Shown one piece after another: positions 1 to 9,411 of a DNA stretch of 64,000 nucleotides. The translations under genes and the position numbers were made by a program. Below the pieces are notes generated by a model that saw only the letters and a program-made list of their open reading frames with translations, did no database searches and had not been told where the DNA came from. Source of the DNA: Candidatus Kinetoplastibacterium crithidii (GTDB lineage: Bacteria; Pseudomonadota; Gammaproteobacteria; Burkholderiales; Burkholderiaceae_B); the NCBI GenBank assembly GCA_027557655.1, contig CP064915.1:496001-560000 (forward strand), read 5' to 3'. The first letter of the stretch is position 1. Each line of letters starts with the position of its first letter.

Positions 1-217
1 TTATGTTCCCAATAGACACACGATATGCTTATAAAATTACAAAATAAAAAATAAAGCATATAATTAAAATTAACATTATACACTAGAGACTACGATCAAT
101 AACAACCAAGATAATATTAATGATACATAAAACAATAATATTAGGATAAAATGGAATGCACGAACAAACAAATATAAACTATTAGCAATAATATATTTTC
201 TGGAGAAAATGCATATA

Positions 218-1870
218 ATGTCAGAAAATGATACCATAAATTATGATGTGTTAATTGTTGGAGGCGGACCTGCAGGTATAGCTACAGCCATACACTTAAA
301 ACAATTATCTAAAAAAAAAAATAAAAAACTCAATATTTGTATAATAGAAAAATCACCTGAATTAGGTTCTCATATTATATCAGGGGCTATTGTAGATATA
401 AGATCTTTAAAAGAATTATTGCCAGATGATAATATAGAAAATAATGATATTCTAGACCCAGTTTTAAATGAAAGTTTTTTTTATTTAACTAAAAACCGAA
501 GTTTTAAAATATCAAACATACTTATACCAAAATGCCTAATAAACACAAATTGCTATCTAGTAAGATTAGGATATCTAGTAAAATGGCTAGGGAAAAAAGC
601 AGAAGAATTAGATGTTGATATTTTTACAGGATTTACAGCAAAAAATATTTTATATAACAAAAATGAAGAAGTATGTGGGATAAAAACTGGTGATTTTGGA
701 ATAAATAAATATGGTCAAAAAAGCAATACTTTCCAAGAAGGCTTAAAAATACAAGCAAAATATACAATATTAGCAGAAGGATCAAGAGGACATTTAGGAA
801 AAGAAATAATAAAAAAATTTAAATTAGATAATTTAAAAAACTCACAAACATACTCAATAGGCATAAAAGAACACTGGCAAATAGAGAGTCAAGACTATTC
901 TCAAGGAAATGTAATACATACTATAGGATGGCCATTAAATAAAAAAGCTTCTGGAGGAGCTTTTTTATATTTTCTAAAAAAAAATATAGTCTCAATAGGA
1001 ATGGTCATAGACTTGGATTATAAGAATACATGGTTTTCTCCCTTTGAAGAATTCCAAAACTATAAATCACATAAACTAATTTCTAATATATTAAAGAGCG
1101 GAAAGAGACTATCCTATGGTGCCAGAAGCATAACAAATGGTGGCCTACTTTCATTACCTAAAACATCGTTTCCTGGAGGGCTATTAGTAGGATGTGAGGC
1201 TGGGTTCTTAAATTCATCGAAATTAAAAGGAGTACATACTGCCATAAAAAGTGGAATGCTAGCTGCAGAAACAATAATGGATAATTATTTATCATCAGAA
1301 CCATCAATCAATAATGATCTTATACGATATGATTATTTCTTTAAAAAATCATGGTTATACAAAGAATTATATTTATCTAGAAATTTTAAACTATGGAATA
1401 AAAAGCCAAAATTGATAGGATGTATAATGAATTTTATAGAACAAAAGATTTTGAAAGAAAAATTCAAATTTGATCTTAAAAATCATAAAGAAGATCATAT
1501 GTGCCTTAATGATAAAAAATATAGCAAGTATATAAAATACCCTAAAGCTGACAATATATTAATATTTGATAAAGAAAGTTCGGTACAATTATCAAATACA
1601 TATCATCAAAAAAACCAACCAGTACATTTGAAAATAATTGATATAAATATTCCAATAAAAACTAATTTAATAAAATACGGAGCACCAGAAGTTAGATATT
1701 GTCCAGCAGGAGTATATAAATTTGAAAAAGATAACAATAACAAATTTAATTTTGTGATAGAGGCAGAAAACTGCATACATTGTAAAACTTGTGATATCAA
1801 AGATCCAAATCAAAATATAATCTGGACTCCACCTCAAGGAGGTGAAGGTCCAATATATGATGGCATGTAA
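218..1870 (+). CDS. Electron transfer flavoprotein-ubiquinone oxidoreductase (ETF-QO)
   Basis: ETF-QO passes electrons from reduced electron transfer flavoprotein to ubiquinone at the inner membrane, so fatty-acid and amino-acid dehydrogenases can feed the respiratory chain. The N-terminus has a GGGPAG dinucleotide-binding loop near residues 15-20. The C-terminus has the 4Fe-4S ligands: a cysteine in YCPAG and, about 25 residues later, the CIHCKTC cluster. The length of about 550 residues is full for the family. A GGAG at 202-205 lies 12 bases from ATG 218 but only 3 from an in-frame ATG at 209, so 218 is preferred. The gene converges on acs with 8 bases between them. Its etfAB partners are not in the window. 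Confidence 0.93.
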   Translation: MSENDTINYDVLIVGGGPAGIATAIHLKQLSKKKNKKLNICIIEKSPELGSHIISGAIVDIRSLKELLPDDNIENNDILDPVLNESFFYLTKNRSFKISNILIPKCLINTNCYLVRLGYLVKWLGKKAEELDVDIFTGFTAKNILYNKNEEVCGIKTGDFGINKYGQKSNTFQEGLKIQAKYTILAEGSRGHLGKEIIKKFKLDNLKNSQTYSIGIKEHWQIESQDYSQGNVIHTIGWPLNKKASGGAFLYFLKKNIVSIGMVIDLDYKNTWFSPFEEFQNYKSHKLISNILKSGKRLSYGARSITNGGLLSLPKTSFPGGLLVGCEAGFLNSSKLKGVHTAIKSGMLAAETIMDNYLSSEPSINNDLIRYDYFFKKSWLYKELYLSRNFKLWNKKPKLIGCIMNFIEQKILKEKFKFDLKNHKEDHMCLNDKKYSKYIKYPKADNILIFDKESSVQLSNTYHQKNQPVHLKIIDINIPIKTNLIKYGAPEVRYCPAGVYKFEKDNNNKFNFVIEAENCIHCKTCDIKDPNQNIIWTPPQGGEGPIYDGM

Positions 1871-1878
1871 ATATTAAA

Positions 1879-3864
1879 TTATAATACTGTTGATAAATTT
1901 TTTAATACATGGATATTTTCTAAAGTAGATATATCCTGTGTTATCTGCTCTCCATTAGCTGTCAAACGTAATAATCTCCTCATTATTTTACCAGAACGAG
2001 TTTTTGGTAAATTATCACCAAATCTAATATCTTTTGGTTTGGCTATAGGACCTATTTCTTTGGCTACCCAATCTCGCAATTGTTTTGCTATCCTTATTGC
2101 CTCTTCTCCTTCAGGTTGTTTATCTTTTAATACAACAAAAGCCACTACTGCTTCTCCTGTTGTTATATCAGGACGCCCTACTACTGCTGCCTCAGACACT
2201 AACTCATGAGATACTAAAGCTGACTCAATTTCCATTGTTCCAAGACGATGACCTGATACATTTAAAACATCATCAATACGGCCTAAAATCCAAAAATAAT
2301 TATCATTATCTTTTTGAGCTCCATCTCCAGCTAAATAATAACCTTTTAATTCTTCTGGGAAATAACTAGATTTAAATCTTTCTGGATCATTCCATATGTT
2401 TCTTATCATACCAGGCCATGGTCTTTTTATTACTAAAAATCCACCTTTACCAGGTAATACATCTTCACCTGTTTCATCTACTACTGAAGCAGATATACCT
2501 GGTAAAGGCAATGTGCAGGATCCTGGCTTTAATGGAGTAACACCAGGTATCGGTGTTATCATATGGCCACCTGTCTCAGTTTGCCACCAAGTATCAACGA
2601 TAGAACATTTTTCTCTACCAACATTTTTATAGTACCACAACCAAGTTTCCGGATTAATAGCCTCTCCAACTGAACCTATTATACGCAAACTGCTTAAATC
2701 AAAATTCTTAGGATGAATTTCTTCATCACTAGAAGATGATTTTATTAATGATCTTATAGCAGTAGGAGCCGTATAAAATATGCTAACTTTATGATCAGAT
2801 ATCATCTTCCAAAATCTTCCAGAATCAGGATAAGTTGGAATACCTTCAAAGATAACTTGAGTCATACCTAAAGCTAAGGGAGCATACGATATATAAGTAT
2901 GTCCAGTAATCCAGCCAATATCTGCAGTACACCAAAATATATCACTACCACTAGCATTAAAAGTCCAATTCATGCTCATTTTAGACCAAAGCAAATAACC
3001 AGCTGATGAATGCTGTACTCCTTTAGGTTTTCCTGTAGAACCTGATGTATATAAAATAAACAAAGGATGTTCTGAATTAACAAAAGTAGGCTCACAATAA
3101 TCTAACTGCTCATCCTCAACATCAGACATCCATAAATCACGATCTATATTCCAACTAATACTATTGCCTGCACGTTTATAAACAATAATATTTCTTATGC
3201 CCTCACATCCACCCATCTCAATTGCATCATCTACTGTAACTTTCAGTGGTATAAATTTTCCACCACGTCTTTGACTATCAGCTGTTATAACTAATGAAGC
3301 ACCAATATCAATAATTCTTTCATGAAGACTTTTAGAAGAAAACCCGCCAAAAACAACTGAAATTATTATGCCTAATCTCGCACATGCTTGCATAGCCACA
3401 ACCACTTCTATAGACATAGGCATATATATGATGCACCTATCCCCAATACTATATCCCAATTTTTTAAGACCATTAGCAAATTTACAAACACGCCGAAACA
3501 ACTCTATATAGCTGATCTTTTCTACTTTTCCATCATCTGACTCAAAAATAATAGCTGTTTTATTTTTATTTTCATCGATTAAATTAATATCAAGACAATT
3601 AAATGAGACATTTATTTCACCATCTGGAAACCATTTATAATGAGGTGCTTCTGACTCATCTAAAACATTTGTAAATAACTTATGCCAAGTTAGAAAATCT
3701 AAAGCATATTTTTTCCAAAACGACTTATAGTCATTTTCTGATTCTAAACACAAGGATTTATAAGAATCTAAATCTTTAATAAAAAAATGATTTTTTTTAA
3801 TATTATCATGTTTAGGATCAAAAACCCTGTCCTCAATCAAAACAGATTCTATATGATTAGACAT
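1879..3864 (-). CDS. acs: Acetyl-CoA synthetase (AMP-forming)
   Basis: Acs activates acetate to acetyl-CoA through acetyl-AMP in the cytoplasm. The protein is full length at 661 residues. The phosphate-binding motif [11 protein letters not shown] is at residues 272-282, the adenylate motif [10 protein letters not shown] follows near 420, and the hinge [13 protein letters not shown] sits near 530. The conserved lysine that is reversibly acetylated in this family is in RSGK at about residue 626, so the enzyme could be controlled by acetylation if a deacetylase exists elsewhere. GGAG lies 8 bases before ATG 3864. The gene stands alone, 79 bases upstream of the start of the next minus-strand frame's 3' end. 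Confidence 0.96.
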   Translation of the reverse strand: MSNHIESVLIEDRVFDPKHDNIKKNHFFIKDLDSYKSLCLESENDYKSFWKKYALDFLTWHKLFTNVLDESEAPHYKWFPDGEINVSFNCLDINLIDENKNKTAIIFESDDGKVEKISYIELFRRVCKFANGLKKLGYSIGDRCIIYMPMSIEVVVAMQACARLGIIISVVFGGFSSKSLHERIIDIGASLVITADSQRRGGKFIPLKVTVDDAIEMGGCEGIRNIIVYKRAGNSISWNIDRDLWMSDVEDEQLDYCEPTFVNSEHPLFILYTSGSTGKPKGVQHSSAGYLLWSKMSMNWTFNASGSDIFWCTADIGWITGHTYISYAPLALGMTQVIFEGIPTYPDSGRFWKMISDHKVSIFYTAPTAIRSLIKSSSSDEEIHPKNFDLSSLRIIGSVGEAINPETWLWYYKNVGREKCSIVDTWWQTETGGHMITPIPGVTPLKPGSCTLPLPGISASVVDETGEDVLPGKGGFLVIKRPWPGMIRNIWNDPERFKSSYFPEELKGYYLAGDGAQKDNDNYFWILGRIDDVLNVSGHRLGTMEIESALVSHELVSEAAVVGRPDITTGEAVVAFVVLKDKQPEGEEAIRIAKQLRDWVAKEIGPIAKPKDIRFGDNLPKTRSGKIMRRLLRLTANGEQITQDISTLENIHVLKNLSTVL

Positions 3865-3943
3865 AACAATGTCTCCAATTATTAATTATGGCAATATTCA
3901 ATATAATCCTCCATTTATGATATTAAAAAAATTAATATGAATG

Positions 3944-4345
3944 TTATAACGACAATAATCCAGCTCTGGCTATATCAACATCCTCATCTGATTTTGCCCC
4001 AGAAACTCCTATGCCTCCAACAACATTGCCATCTATAATAATTGGTAAGCCACCTTCTAGCATACCCTCTAAATTAGGAGCAGAAAGAAATGAATAACGA
4101 CCATTATTTATAATATCTTCATATATTTTAGACTCACGTCTAGCAAGAGATGAGGTTTTTGCCTTTGCTGAAGCAATATAAGATGATATTGTTGGCGCAT
4201 CATCCATTCTAGACATTCCAAGCAAATGACCTCCATCATCGACAACAGCAATTGTAACTTTCCAATTGTTTTTAACAGCGTAATCTTCTGCTGCAGATAT
4301 AATTTTTTTTACATCACAACTACTTAAAATAACTTTAGTTTTCAT
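3944..4345 (-). CDS. GlcG/HbpS family protein (DUF336, haem-binding or haem-degrading fold)
   Basis: This small cytoplasmic protein of 133 residues belongs to the GlcG/HbpS family (Pfam Haem_degrading, formerly DUF336). The family features seen are the central VVDDGGHLLGMSRMDDA stretch, the following AKAKTSSLARRES helix, and the glycine-rich end with GGLPI and GGIGVSGA. Some family members bind haem (HbpS) and others lie in glycolate operons (GlcG), so the biochemical role is uncertain. GGGAG precedes ATG 4345 at good spacing. It lies downstream of nothing in its own direction except acs and is divergent from the NlpC lipoprotein gene, so it is probably transcribed alone or with acs. Confidence 0.85.
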   Translation of the reverse strand: MKTKVILSSCDVKKIISAAEDYAVKNNWKVTIAVVDDGGHLLGMSRMDDAPTISSYIASAKAKTSSLARRESKIYEDIINNGRYSFLSAPNLEGMLEGGLPIIIDGNVVGGIGVSGAKSDEDVDIARAGLLSL

Positions 4346-4515
4346 AAAAACTCCCGATATAATGTTAAAGTTTTAATTATTAAGATAATAAAAGAAATTG
4401 TCATCAACCCATAACATGTAAAAATAGAATATTTTGCTAATAACTAATTATCTCGATTTCCTTTACCATAGCAAATTTCATTTATATAATATACATTTAT
4501 TCTACTATTCTAGTT

Positions 4516-5049
4516 TTGATAGACTACACTATTTTGAATGTTTCTAGCATAAGAATAATAATTAAGAAAATATTCCTCTTAATTATTTGTATTAATATAT
4601 CTTCTTGTTGTATACAAGAAAATCCAAGGAAGAAATGCTATCTTCCAAAAAAGATTGTTTTGCCAACTAGTGATAAAAAAAATATTATATTTGCAAAAGA
4701 AGCATTAAAACAATTAAATAAAAAATATGTTTATGGTGGATCATTGCCTCAAAAAGGTTTTGACTGTAGTGGTTTAGTATATTACTGTGCAAAAAAATCA
4801 TTAAATCTAGATTTACCAAGAACCACTAAGAAACTAATTAAGGTTGGAAAATCAATCTCTAAGAAAAAAATACGAACTGGAGACTTAGTGTTTTTCAAAA
4901 CAAACTACAATCAATTACATGTTGGTATTTATGTAAAAGATGATATTTTTATACACGCCCCAAGAACTGGCAAAAAAATCAAATTTGATTATATAAATAG
5001 CGAATATTGGTCAAAAAAATACATAACATCCCGTAGAATATGTTATTGA
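4516..5049 (+). CDS. NlpC/P60 family lipoprotein, probable peptidoglycan DL-endopeptidase
   Basis: NlpC/P60 enzymes cut the D-Glu to diaminopimelate bond in peptidoglycan stem peptides. The catalytic triad is visible as Cys84 in FDCSGLVYYC, His135 in HVGIYV and His147 in HAPR. A hydrophobic N-terminus ends in ISSCC at residue 31, a plausible lipobox, so the protein is probably an outer-membrane lipoprotein like NlpC or Spr. There is no ATG in frame upstream of the signal segment. TTG 4516 or TTG 4534 must be used, and neither has a strong ribosome binding site. It converges on the decayed lptF on the other strand. The enzyme family is clear; the exact paralogue is not. Confidence 0.88.
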   Translation: MIDYTILNVSSIRIIIKKIFLLIICINISSCCIQENPRKKCYLPKKIVLPTSDKKNIIFAKEALKQLNKKYVYGGSLPQKGFDCSGLVYYCAKKSLNLDLPRTTKKLIKVGKSISKKKIRTGDLVFFKTNYNQLHVGIYVKDDIFIHAPRTGKKIKFDYINSEYWSKKYITSRRICY

Positions 5050-5053
5050 AAAT

Positions 5054-5950
5054 TTAACTTACAATAGTATTATAGATTTTACCAATACTAAATATAAAAA
5101 ACAAATCATAATATGAGGCAGAATTAAACCAGACAAAACCCCAATAACATTTCATAAAATTAGCAGTTGAAACAAACGAACAAAATTTAAATATATTAGT
5201 GTTAATAATACAAATAAAAAATTAATAGATTTTTATTACTATTGTTTATTTTACCTAATATGATAGCTAAAATTGACAAATTTAATGCAACCATAGGTAT
5301 AAAAATACGACCTACTACTATATAAGACTAAGATAAATTACTATTTTCAAAAAAAGTTTTTATAGAAACGTCTTCAAATTATTTATGGAACAACTAGAAA
5401 TAGTATTAATTTTATAAAACTCATCTAAACAAACTTTATATTCATCAAAATTTGAAAATATTATTTCAGAAGAATGACTCCCAATATTTATAATTTTTAC
5501 ATCCTTCATAATAAAAAAAATTATTACAATCTAACAATTTATCTATCTTTAAATATTTTGCAATCATTAAAATAAATCCATACTTATTAATCTTGCAAAA
5601 ACATTACTGAATTTATTATTTTTATTTAAATTACCAGCAAAAAACATTGTATTATTAGCATAAATAAAATTACCAAAAGATAACTTGTATAAATTAGAAT
5701 TTTCTAAATAATGATTTTGAACATGTTCTATATTCCTATAAACAATTGATGATAAAAATAATGAAAGAATCATCATTATCGGTAATGCAGTTATAATATT
5801 TATAAAGAAAATATAATATTGATCGATGAATCAATTATTATATTTAATTATACGTATTATAATTATAGAAAACCAACTAACAATTAAAATTGATAAAGTA
5901 ACTATAAAATTTTTATTTATTTCATGAAAAAATGATTTTTTAAAAATTGA
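5054..5950 (-). pseudogene. lptF: lptF remnant (LPS-exporting permease subunit), multiply interrupted
   Basis: Read from 5950 downward, the minus strand gives pieces of LptF (YjgP family) in the right order, broken by stops, frame changes and a deletion. The start piece IFKKSFFHEINKNF matches the N-terminus; no start codon remains and a TGA interrupts at 5831-5833. In the same frame LPIMMILSLFLSSIVYRN and NTMFFAGN follow, but some 60 residues normally between them and the N-terminus are missing. After a stop at 5567 another frame carries NNFFYYEGCKNY, then another SEIIFSNFDEYKV, then GRIFIPMVALNLSILA and finally CYWGFVWFNS in the last transmembrane part, ending at TAA 5054. LptF normally sits divergent from pepA in betaproteobacteria, exactly as here. 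The family assignment rests on recalled sequence patterns, not a search. Confidence 0.8.
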
Positions 5951-6015
5951 TATTTTCTAAAAATAAAAAAGATATGTTAAATTTGTTTAATTACTATAAT
6001 CTAGAGAAACATAAT

Positions 6016-7500
6016 ATGGAAATTTATATAGAAAATAAAACTACAGATATATCAAATATAGACACGGAATCATTAGGTATAGGTATATATAAAAATAATA
6101 TTCTAACTTCATCTGCAAAAGAAATAAATGAAAAAAGCAATGGTTTCCTAAAACAAATATTAGATAATTTCAATGCAACACTAGGAAGTAGCATCGTTTT
6201 ATACAACATACCAAATATTAAAGCAAAAAGCATTGTAATTATAGGTCTTGGCAACAATGATAAGTATTCATTAGAAGAACATAATATAGCTGAAGAGTCA
6301 TTAGTTAAGACATGTATTAAGTATCAAATAAAAGAATGCTACTCAACCATTGCGTTAGAAGCTGACGCGAAAGACAGTATATTATTTATTAAAAACTCCA
6401 TAATAACAGCAAAAGGATATAACTATAGATACACATCTACAATAAGAAATATTGAAAAAACTGTTGAGTTAAAAAAAATTGTATTTATGATAGATAGTAA
6501 CCTAAAAGATATAGATAGGTGTCTCTTAGAAGGCACTTCAATATCTGAGGGAATATATTTAGCAAAACAACTAGGAAATCTACCTAGTAATATATGTACA
6601 CCAACTTATTTAGCAAATGAAGCGAAAAAATTAGAGCAAGAATTCTCATCTATAAAAACTAATATATTAGATATTGAAGACATTAGTAAAATAGGCATGA
6701 AATCTTTTATGTCTGTTGCCAAAGGCTCTCTTGAACCATTGAAATTTATAGAGATTACATATCAATCCAATAAAACTAAAGAGCAACCAATTATAATTAT
6801 AGGAAAAGGAATAACGTTCGATTCTGGAGGAATATCTCTTAAGCCTTCATCCTCAATGGAAGAAATGAAATATGATATGTGTGGAGCAGCTGCAGTTCTA
6901 GGCATAATGAAAGCAATTGCAAGACTAAAAATCAATCATAATATTATCGGATTAATACCAGCTTGTGAAAACATGCCTAGTGGAAGTGCTAATAAACCTG
7001 GTGATGTAATAGAAAGCATGTCTGGTAAAACAATAGAAATAATAAATACAGATGCAGAAGGAAGACTAGTGTTATGTGATGCACTGACTTATGCAAAAAA
7101 ATATGATCCTTGTCTAGTAATAGATATGGCAACTTTAACAGGGGCCTGTGTTGTATCACTGGGGAGCGTTAGAACAGCTTTATTCTCCAATGATAAAGAA
7201 ACTACAGATCTAATATTTTCATCTAGCAAAAAAGTTTTAGACTATGTATGGGAAATGCCATTAGATAATGCATACAAAGAACAATTAAAATCAGATTTTG
7301 CAGATATAAAAAATACTGGCGGTTATTCTGCTGGATGTGTAACTGCTGCCTGTTTTTTATCAGAATTTGTCGACAAATATAAGTGGGTTCATCTTGATAT
7401 AGCAGGTACAGCTTGGGATAAAGCTAACAAAAAAGGGGCTACTGGAAGACCAGTTGCCTTGATTACTCAATTTTTATTAGATAAAACAAATGCAAATTGA
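6016..7500 (+). CDS. pepA: Leucyl aminopeptidase (M17, PepA)
   Basis: PepA is a cytoplasmic dizinc or dimanganese aminopeptidase that removes N-terminal residues and helps recycle peptides. With the start at ATG 6016 the metal and active-site residues are Lys264, Asp269, Lys276, Asp287, Asp346, Glu348 and Arg350. All are offset by exactly six from the E. coli enzyme, in the motifs GKGITFDSGG and NTDAEGRL. The protein has 494 residues, normal for the family. An upstream in-frame extension to TTG 5947 is open but would overlap the dead lptF N-terminus and lacks family similarity, whereas GAGA lies 8 bases before ATG 6016. It overlaps holC by 11 bases, so the two are probably translationally coupled. 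Confidence 0.95.
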   Translation: MEIYIENKTTDISNIDTESLGIGIYKNNILTSSAKEINEKSNGFLKQILDNFNATLGSSIVLYNIPNIKAKSIVIIGLGNNDKYSLEEHNIAEESLVKTCIKYQIKECYSTIALEADAKDSILFIKNSIITAKGYNYRYTSTIRNIEKTVELKKIVFMIDSNLKDIDRCLLEGTSISEGIYLAKQLGNLPSNICTPTYLANEAKKLEQEFSSIKTNILDIEDISKIGMKSFMSVAKGSLEPLKFIEITYQSNKTKEQPIIIIGKGITFDSGGISLKPSSSMEEMKYDMCGAAAVLGIMKAIARLKINHNIIGLIPACENMPSGSANKPGDVIESMSGKTIEIINTDAEGRLVLCDALTYAKKYDPCLVIDMATLTGACVVSLGSVRTALFSNDKETTDLIFSSSKKVLDYVWEMPLDNAYKEQLKSDFADIKNTGGYSAGCVTAACFLSEFVDKYKWVHLDIAGTAWDKANKKGATGRPVALITQFLLDKTNAN

Positions 7501-7936
7501 TTTTGTATTTGATATCAATAATAAATTATTATCTACTTGTCATATAATCAAAGAAATTTATATGACAAGTAGTATTATAGTATTTTGTGAAGATAAAGAA
7601 ACAGCGCATACAATAGATAAATTACTATGGTCTTTTGATGATATATCATTTATACCCCACTGCATAAGCGATAACTGTAATAAAAATAATACAAAATTAA
7701 TCATTACTACTAAAGATTTATTTGAATTAAAATGTATTGACAAAACCAACAAAAATTATTTATCATACATAGTGAATTTATCTAACAATTATCCACAACA
7801 CTATGATCAATTTGATCATCTTATAGAAATAGTATCAAAAGATGAAGATGATCGTGCAAAAGCACGACTTAAGTGGAAATTCTATAAAAAGAATGGCCAT
7901 ATTGTAAAGGGAAAACCTTTTAAGATTCCTACTTAA
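7490..7936 (+). CDS. holC: DNA polymerase III chi subunit
   Basis: HolC (chi) links the polymerase III clamp loader to single-stranded DNA-binding protein at the replication fork. The 148-residue product starts MQIDFVFDINNK like betaproteobacterial HolC, has the DKLLWSFDDISFIPH core near residues 45-60, and ends with the conserved RAKARLKWKFYKKNG helix. ATG 7490 lies inside the end of pepA (stop 7498-7500), the usual pepA-holC coupling in this bacterial class. Sequence divergence is considerable but the order of conserved blocks is intact. The gene that usually precedes the pair on the other strand, lptF, survives only as debris. Confidence 0.9.
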   Translation: MQIDFVFDINNKLLSTCHIIKEIYMTSSIIVFCEDKETAHTIDKLLWSFDDISFIPHCISDNCNKNNTKLIITTKDLFELKCIDKTNKNYLSYIVNLSNNYPQHYDQFDHLIEIVSKDEDDRAKARLKWKFYKKNGHIVKGKPFKIPT

Positions 7937-8035
7937 AATAAATTAAAATAATAAACAGATTCAATTAAGATAATAACATTACAATTTTAAAAAAAATTCT
8001 ACAAATAAATGACTACTACCAATTAGGAGTTGCAT

Positions 8036-8749
8036 ATGAATAATTATCAATACTCTAAATTTGATAATAACGGTAGCGTAGCTACAAAGAACAATATAAT
8101 AAAGCACAATAAAGTCCTGAAGAACACTTATTTGCTACTAGCTATATCTCTAATACCTACTGTTTTAGGATCTATGTTCGGAATGCTTTCTGGACTAAAT
8201 TATGGAATGCTATCTAGTCCTGGATTGTCTACTTTGATATTTTTTATAGGCTCTTTTACTCTCATGTCCTGCATAGAAAAAAATAAAAATAATTCTACTG
8301 GGATATTATTTCTACTATTATTTACTTTCTTTATGGGAATAATGCTTTCAAGACTATTAGGAGTAGTAATAGGAATGCATAATGGCTCAAAAATAGTAGC
8401 GATGGCATTCGGAGGAACTGCTGCAATATTCTGCTTTATGACTTTTATTGCACATACTGTAAAAAGAGATTTGTCCAGTTTAGAAAGATTTATGACTATA
8501 GGTGCAATAGTACTGCTGTTATCTATAATTGCAAATATTTTTCTACAGATGAGTGCTATGACATTAACAATATGTATGCTCTCAATTATAGTTTTCTCTT
8601 CTTTTATGCTAATTGATATCCACAGAATCATAAATAATGGAGAAACAAATTATATATCTGCAACCTTAGCCTTATATCTGGATATATATAATGTATTCAG
8701 TAACTTGTTAGTCATAATAGGTTTTTTCAATAATAATAATAAAGAATAA
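8036..8749 (+). CDS. Bax inhibitor-1/YccA family inner-membrane protein
   Basis: This 237-residue protein has about seven hydrophobic segments, the layout of the Bax inhibitor-1 family (YccA, YbhL, YbhM). In E. coli YccA interacts with the FtsH protease, while other members conduct calcium; the role here is unknown. Family features are the short hydrophilic N-terminus, FGGTAAIFCFMTFIAHTVKRD in the middle, and the acidic loop IDIHRIINNGETNYISATLALYLDIYN before the last segment. An AGGAG at 8025-8029 sits 6 bases before ATG 8036; an earlier in-frame TTG at 8030 overlaps the binding site and is rejected. A bidirectional terminator follows and separates it from recO. Confidence 0.9.
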   Translation: MNNYQYSKFDNNGSVATKNNIIKHNKVLKNTYLLLAISLIPTVLGSMFGMLSGLNYGMLSSPGLSTLIFFIGSFTLMSCIEKNKNNSTGILFLLLFTFFMGIMLSRLLGVVIGMHNGSKIVAMAFGGTAAIFCFMTFIAHTVKRDLSSLERFMTIGAIVLLLSIIANIFLQMSAMTLTICMLSIIVFSSFMLIDIHRIINNGETNYISATLALYLDIYNVFSNLLVIIGFFNNNNKE

Positions 8750-8756
8750 AACAAGT

Positions 8757-8805
8757 AATAGAGCCCACAAACAATTTTTTGTTTAAGATAATAGTGGGCT
8801 CTATT
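8757..8805. terminator. Bidirectional rho-independent terminator between the BI-1 gene and recO
   Basis: A 12-bp perfect stem pairs AATAGAGCCCAC (8757-8768) with GTGGGCTCTATT (8794-8805). It is the most GC-rich patch in the surrounding sequence. It lies exactly between two convergent genes, ending one base before the recO stop codon. T-rich sequence follows on the plus side and A-rich sequence precedes it, so it can act for both strands, better for the plus strand. Confidence 0.85.
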
Positions 8806-9411
8806 TTAAAGAAAACATTTTAGATCTTTTAAAATTTTTCTACTATACAAAGTTCTTCCATATAAATAAGTTTCTATACGATCTGATATAGATTGATTGA
8901 TAAAAGAATTTTCTAAAAGATTAGAAAAATCAGGTTCTTTTTGATCAAAACCATAACCTGTTTCCTTAAGTAAAATCCATTCAAAATGCCTTAATATACT
9001 AGAAATATAACTATTATTTTTTTCATGATTATCACAGAATTTTAATAGCGAATCATGATATGCATCAAATAGAATAGGATGAGAATCTTCTTTGGGTAAA
9101 AAAGATAAAATTAACTCATTTAAATACCATGCTAATATTAAAAACTTCCCAGGCAAAGAAATTATTCCATTTAAGTCTGCCTTTACCAAAGTTTTTACCT
9201 CAGATTTTCCAGTCCATCTTAATAATAATGGAGTAAACTTAGACAAAACAGGTCTAAGCTGGGAATAAGGTCTTTTAGCTCCTTTGGCTACCATATTTAT
9301 ACAGCCATATTCACGAGAAAAAACCTTAATTATTAAAGATGTTTCCTTCCAAGAAATACTATGCAGTATATAGCCAATATCTTCCTTTATACGAAGATTT
9401 TTTTTATTCAT
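8806..9411 (-). CDS. recO: DNA repair protein RecO
   Basis: RecO binds single-stranded DNA-binding protein and, with RecR, loads RecA during gap repair. The N-terminal OB fold starts EDIGYILHSISWKETSLIIKVFS and continues with CINMVAKGAKRP; the helical C-terminal half has FEWILLKETGYGFD. At 201 residues it is shorter than the usual 230-250 and no cysteine-based zinc site is visible at the C-terminus. The start is ATG 9411, overlapping the era stop by 8 bases; an upstream TTG at 9417 is less likely. In relatives pdxJ and acpS follow recO, but here the terminator and the BI-1 gene follow directly. Confidence 0.9.
   Translation of the reverse strand: MNKKNLRIKEDIGYILHSISWKETSLIIKVFSREYGCINMVAKGAKRPYSQLRPVLSKFTPLLLRWTGKSEVKTLVKADLNGIISLPGKFLILAWYLNELILSFLPKEDSHPILFDAYHDSLLKFCDNHEKNNSYISSILRHFEWILLKETGYGFDQKEPDFSNLLENSFINQSISDRIETYLYGRTLYSRKILKDLKCFL

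Noticed and set aside
23..61. Inverted repeat ATATGCTT (23-30) with AAGCATAT (54-61) at the window start
   Set aside because: The loop is 23 bases and no T run or gene end is visible, so a terminator call cannot be supported without the upstream sequence.
2085..2369. Leucine-rich plus-strand frame opposite acs
   Set aside because: It is an antisense shadow; its leucine runs come from the reverse of conserved acs codons and no ribosome binding site precedes it.
5567..5776. A 69-residue minus-strand frame that could be called a hypothetical gene
   Set aside because: Its frame continues upstream through lptF-like sequence and its product matches the middle of LptF, so it is a piece of the pseudogene and not a gene of its own.
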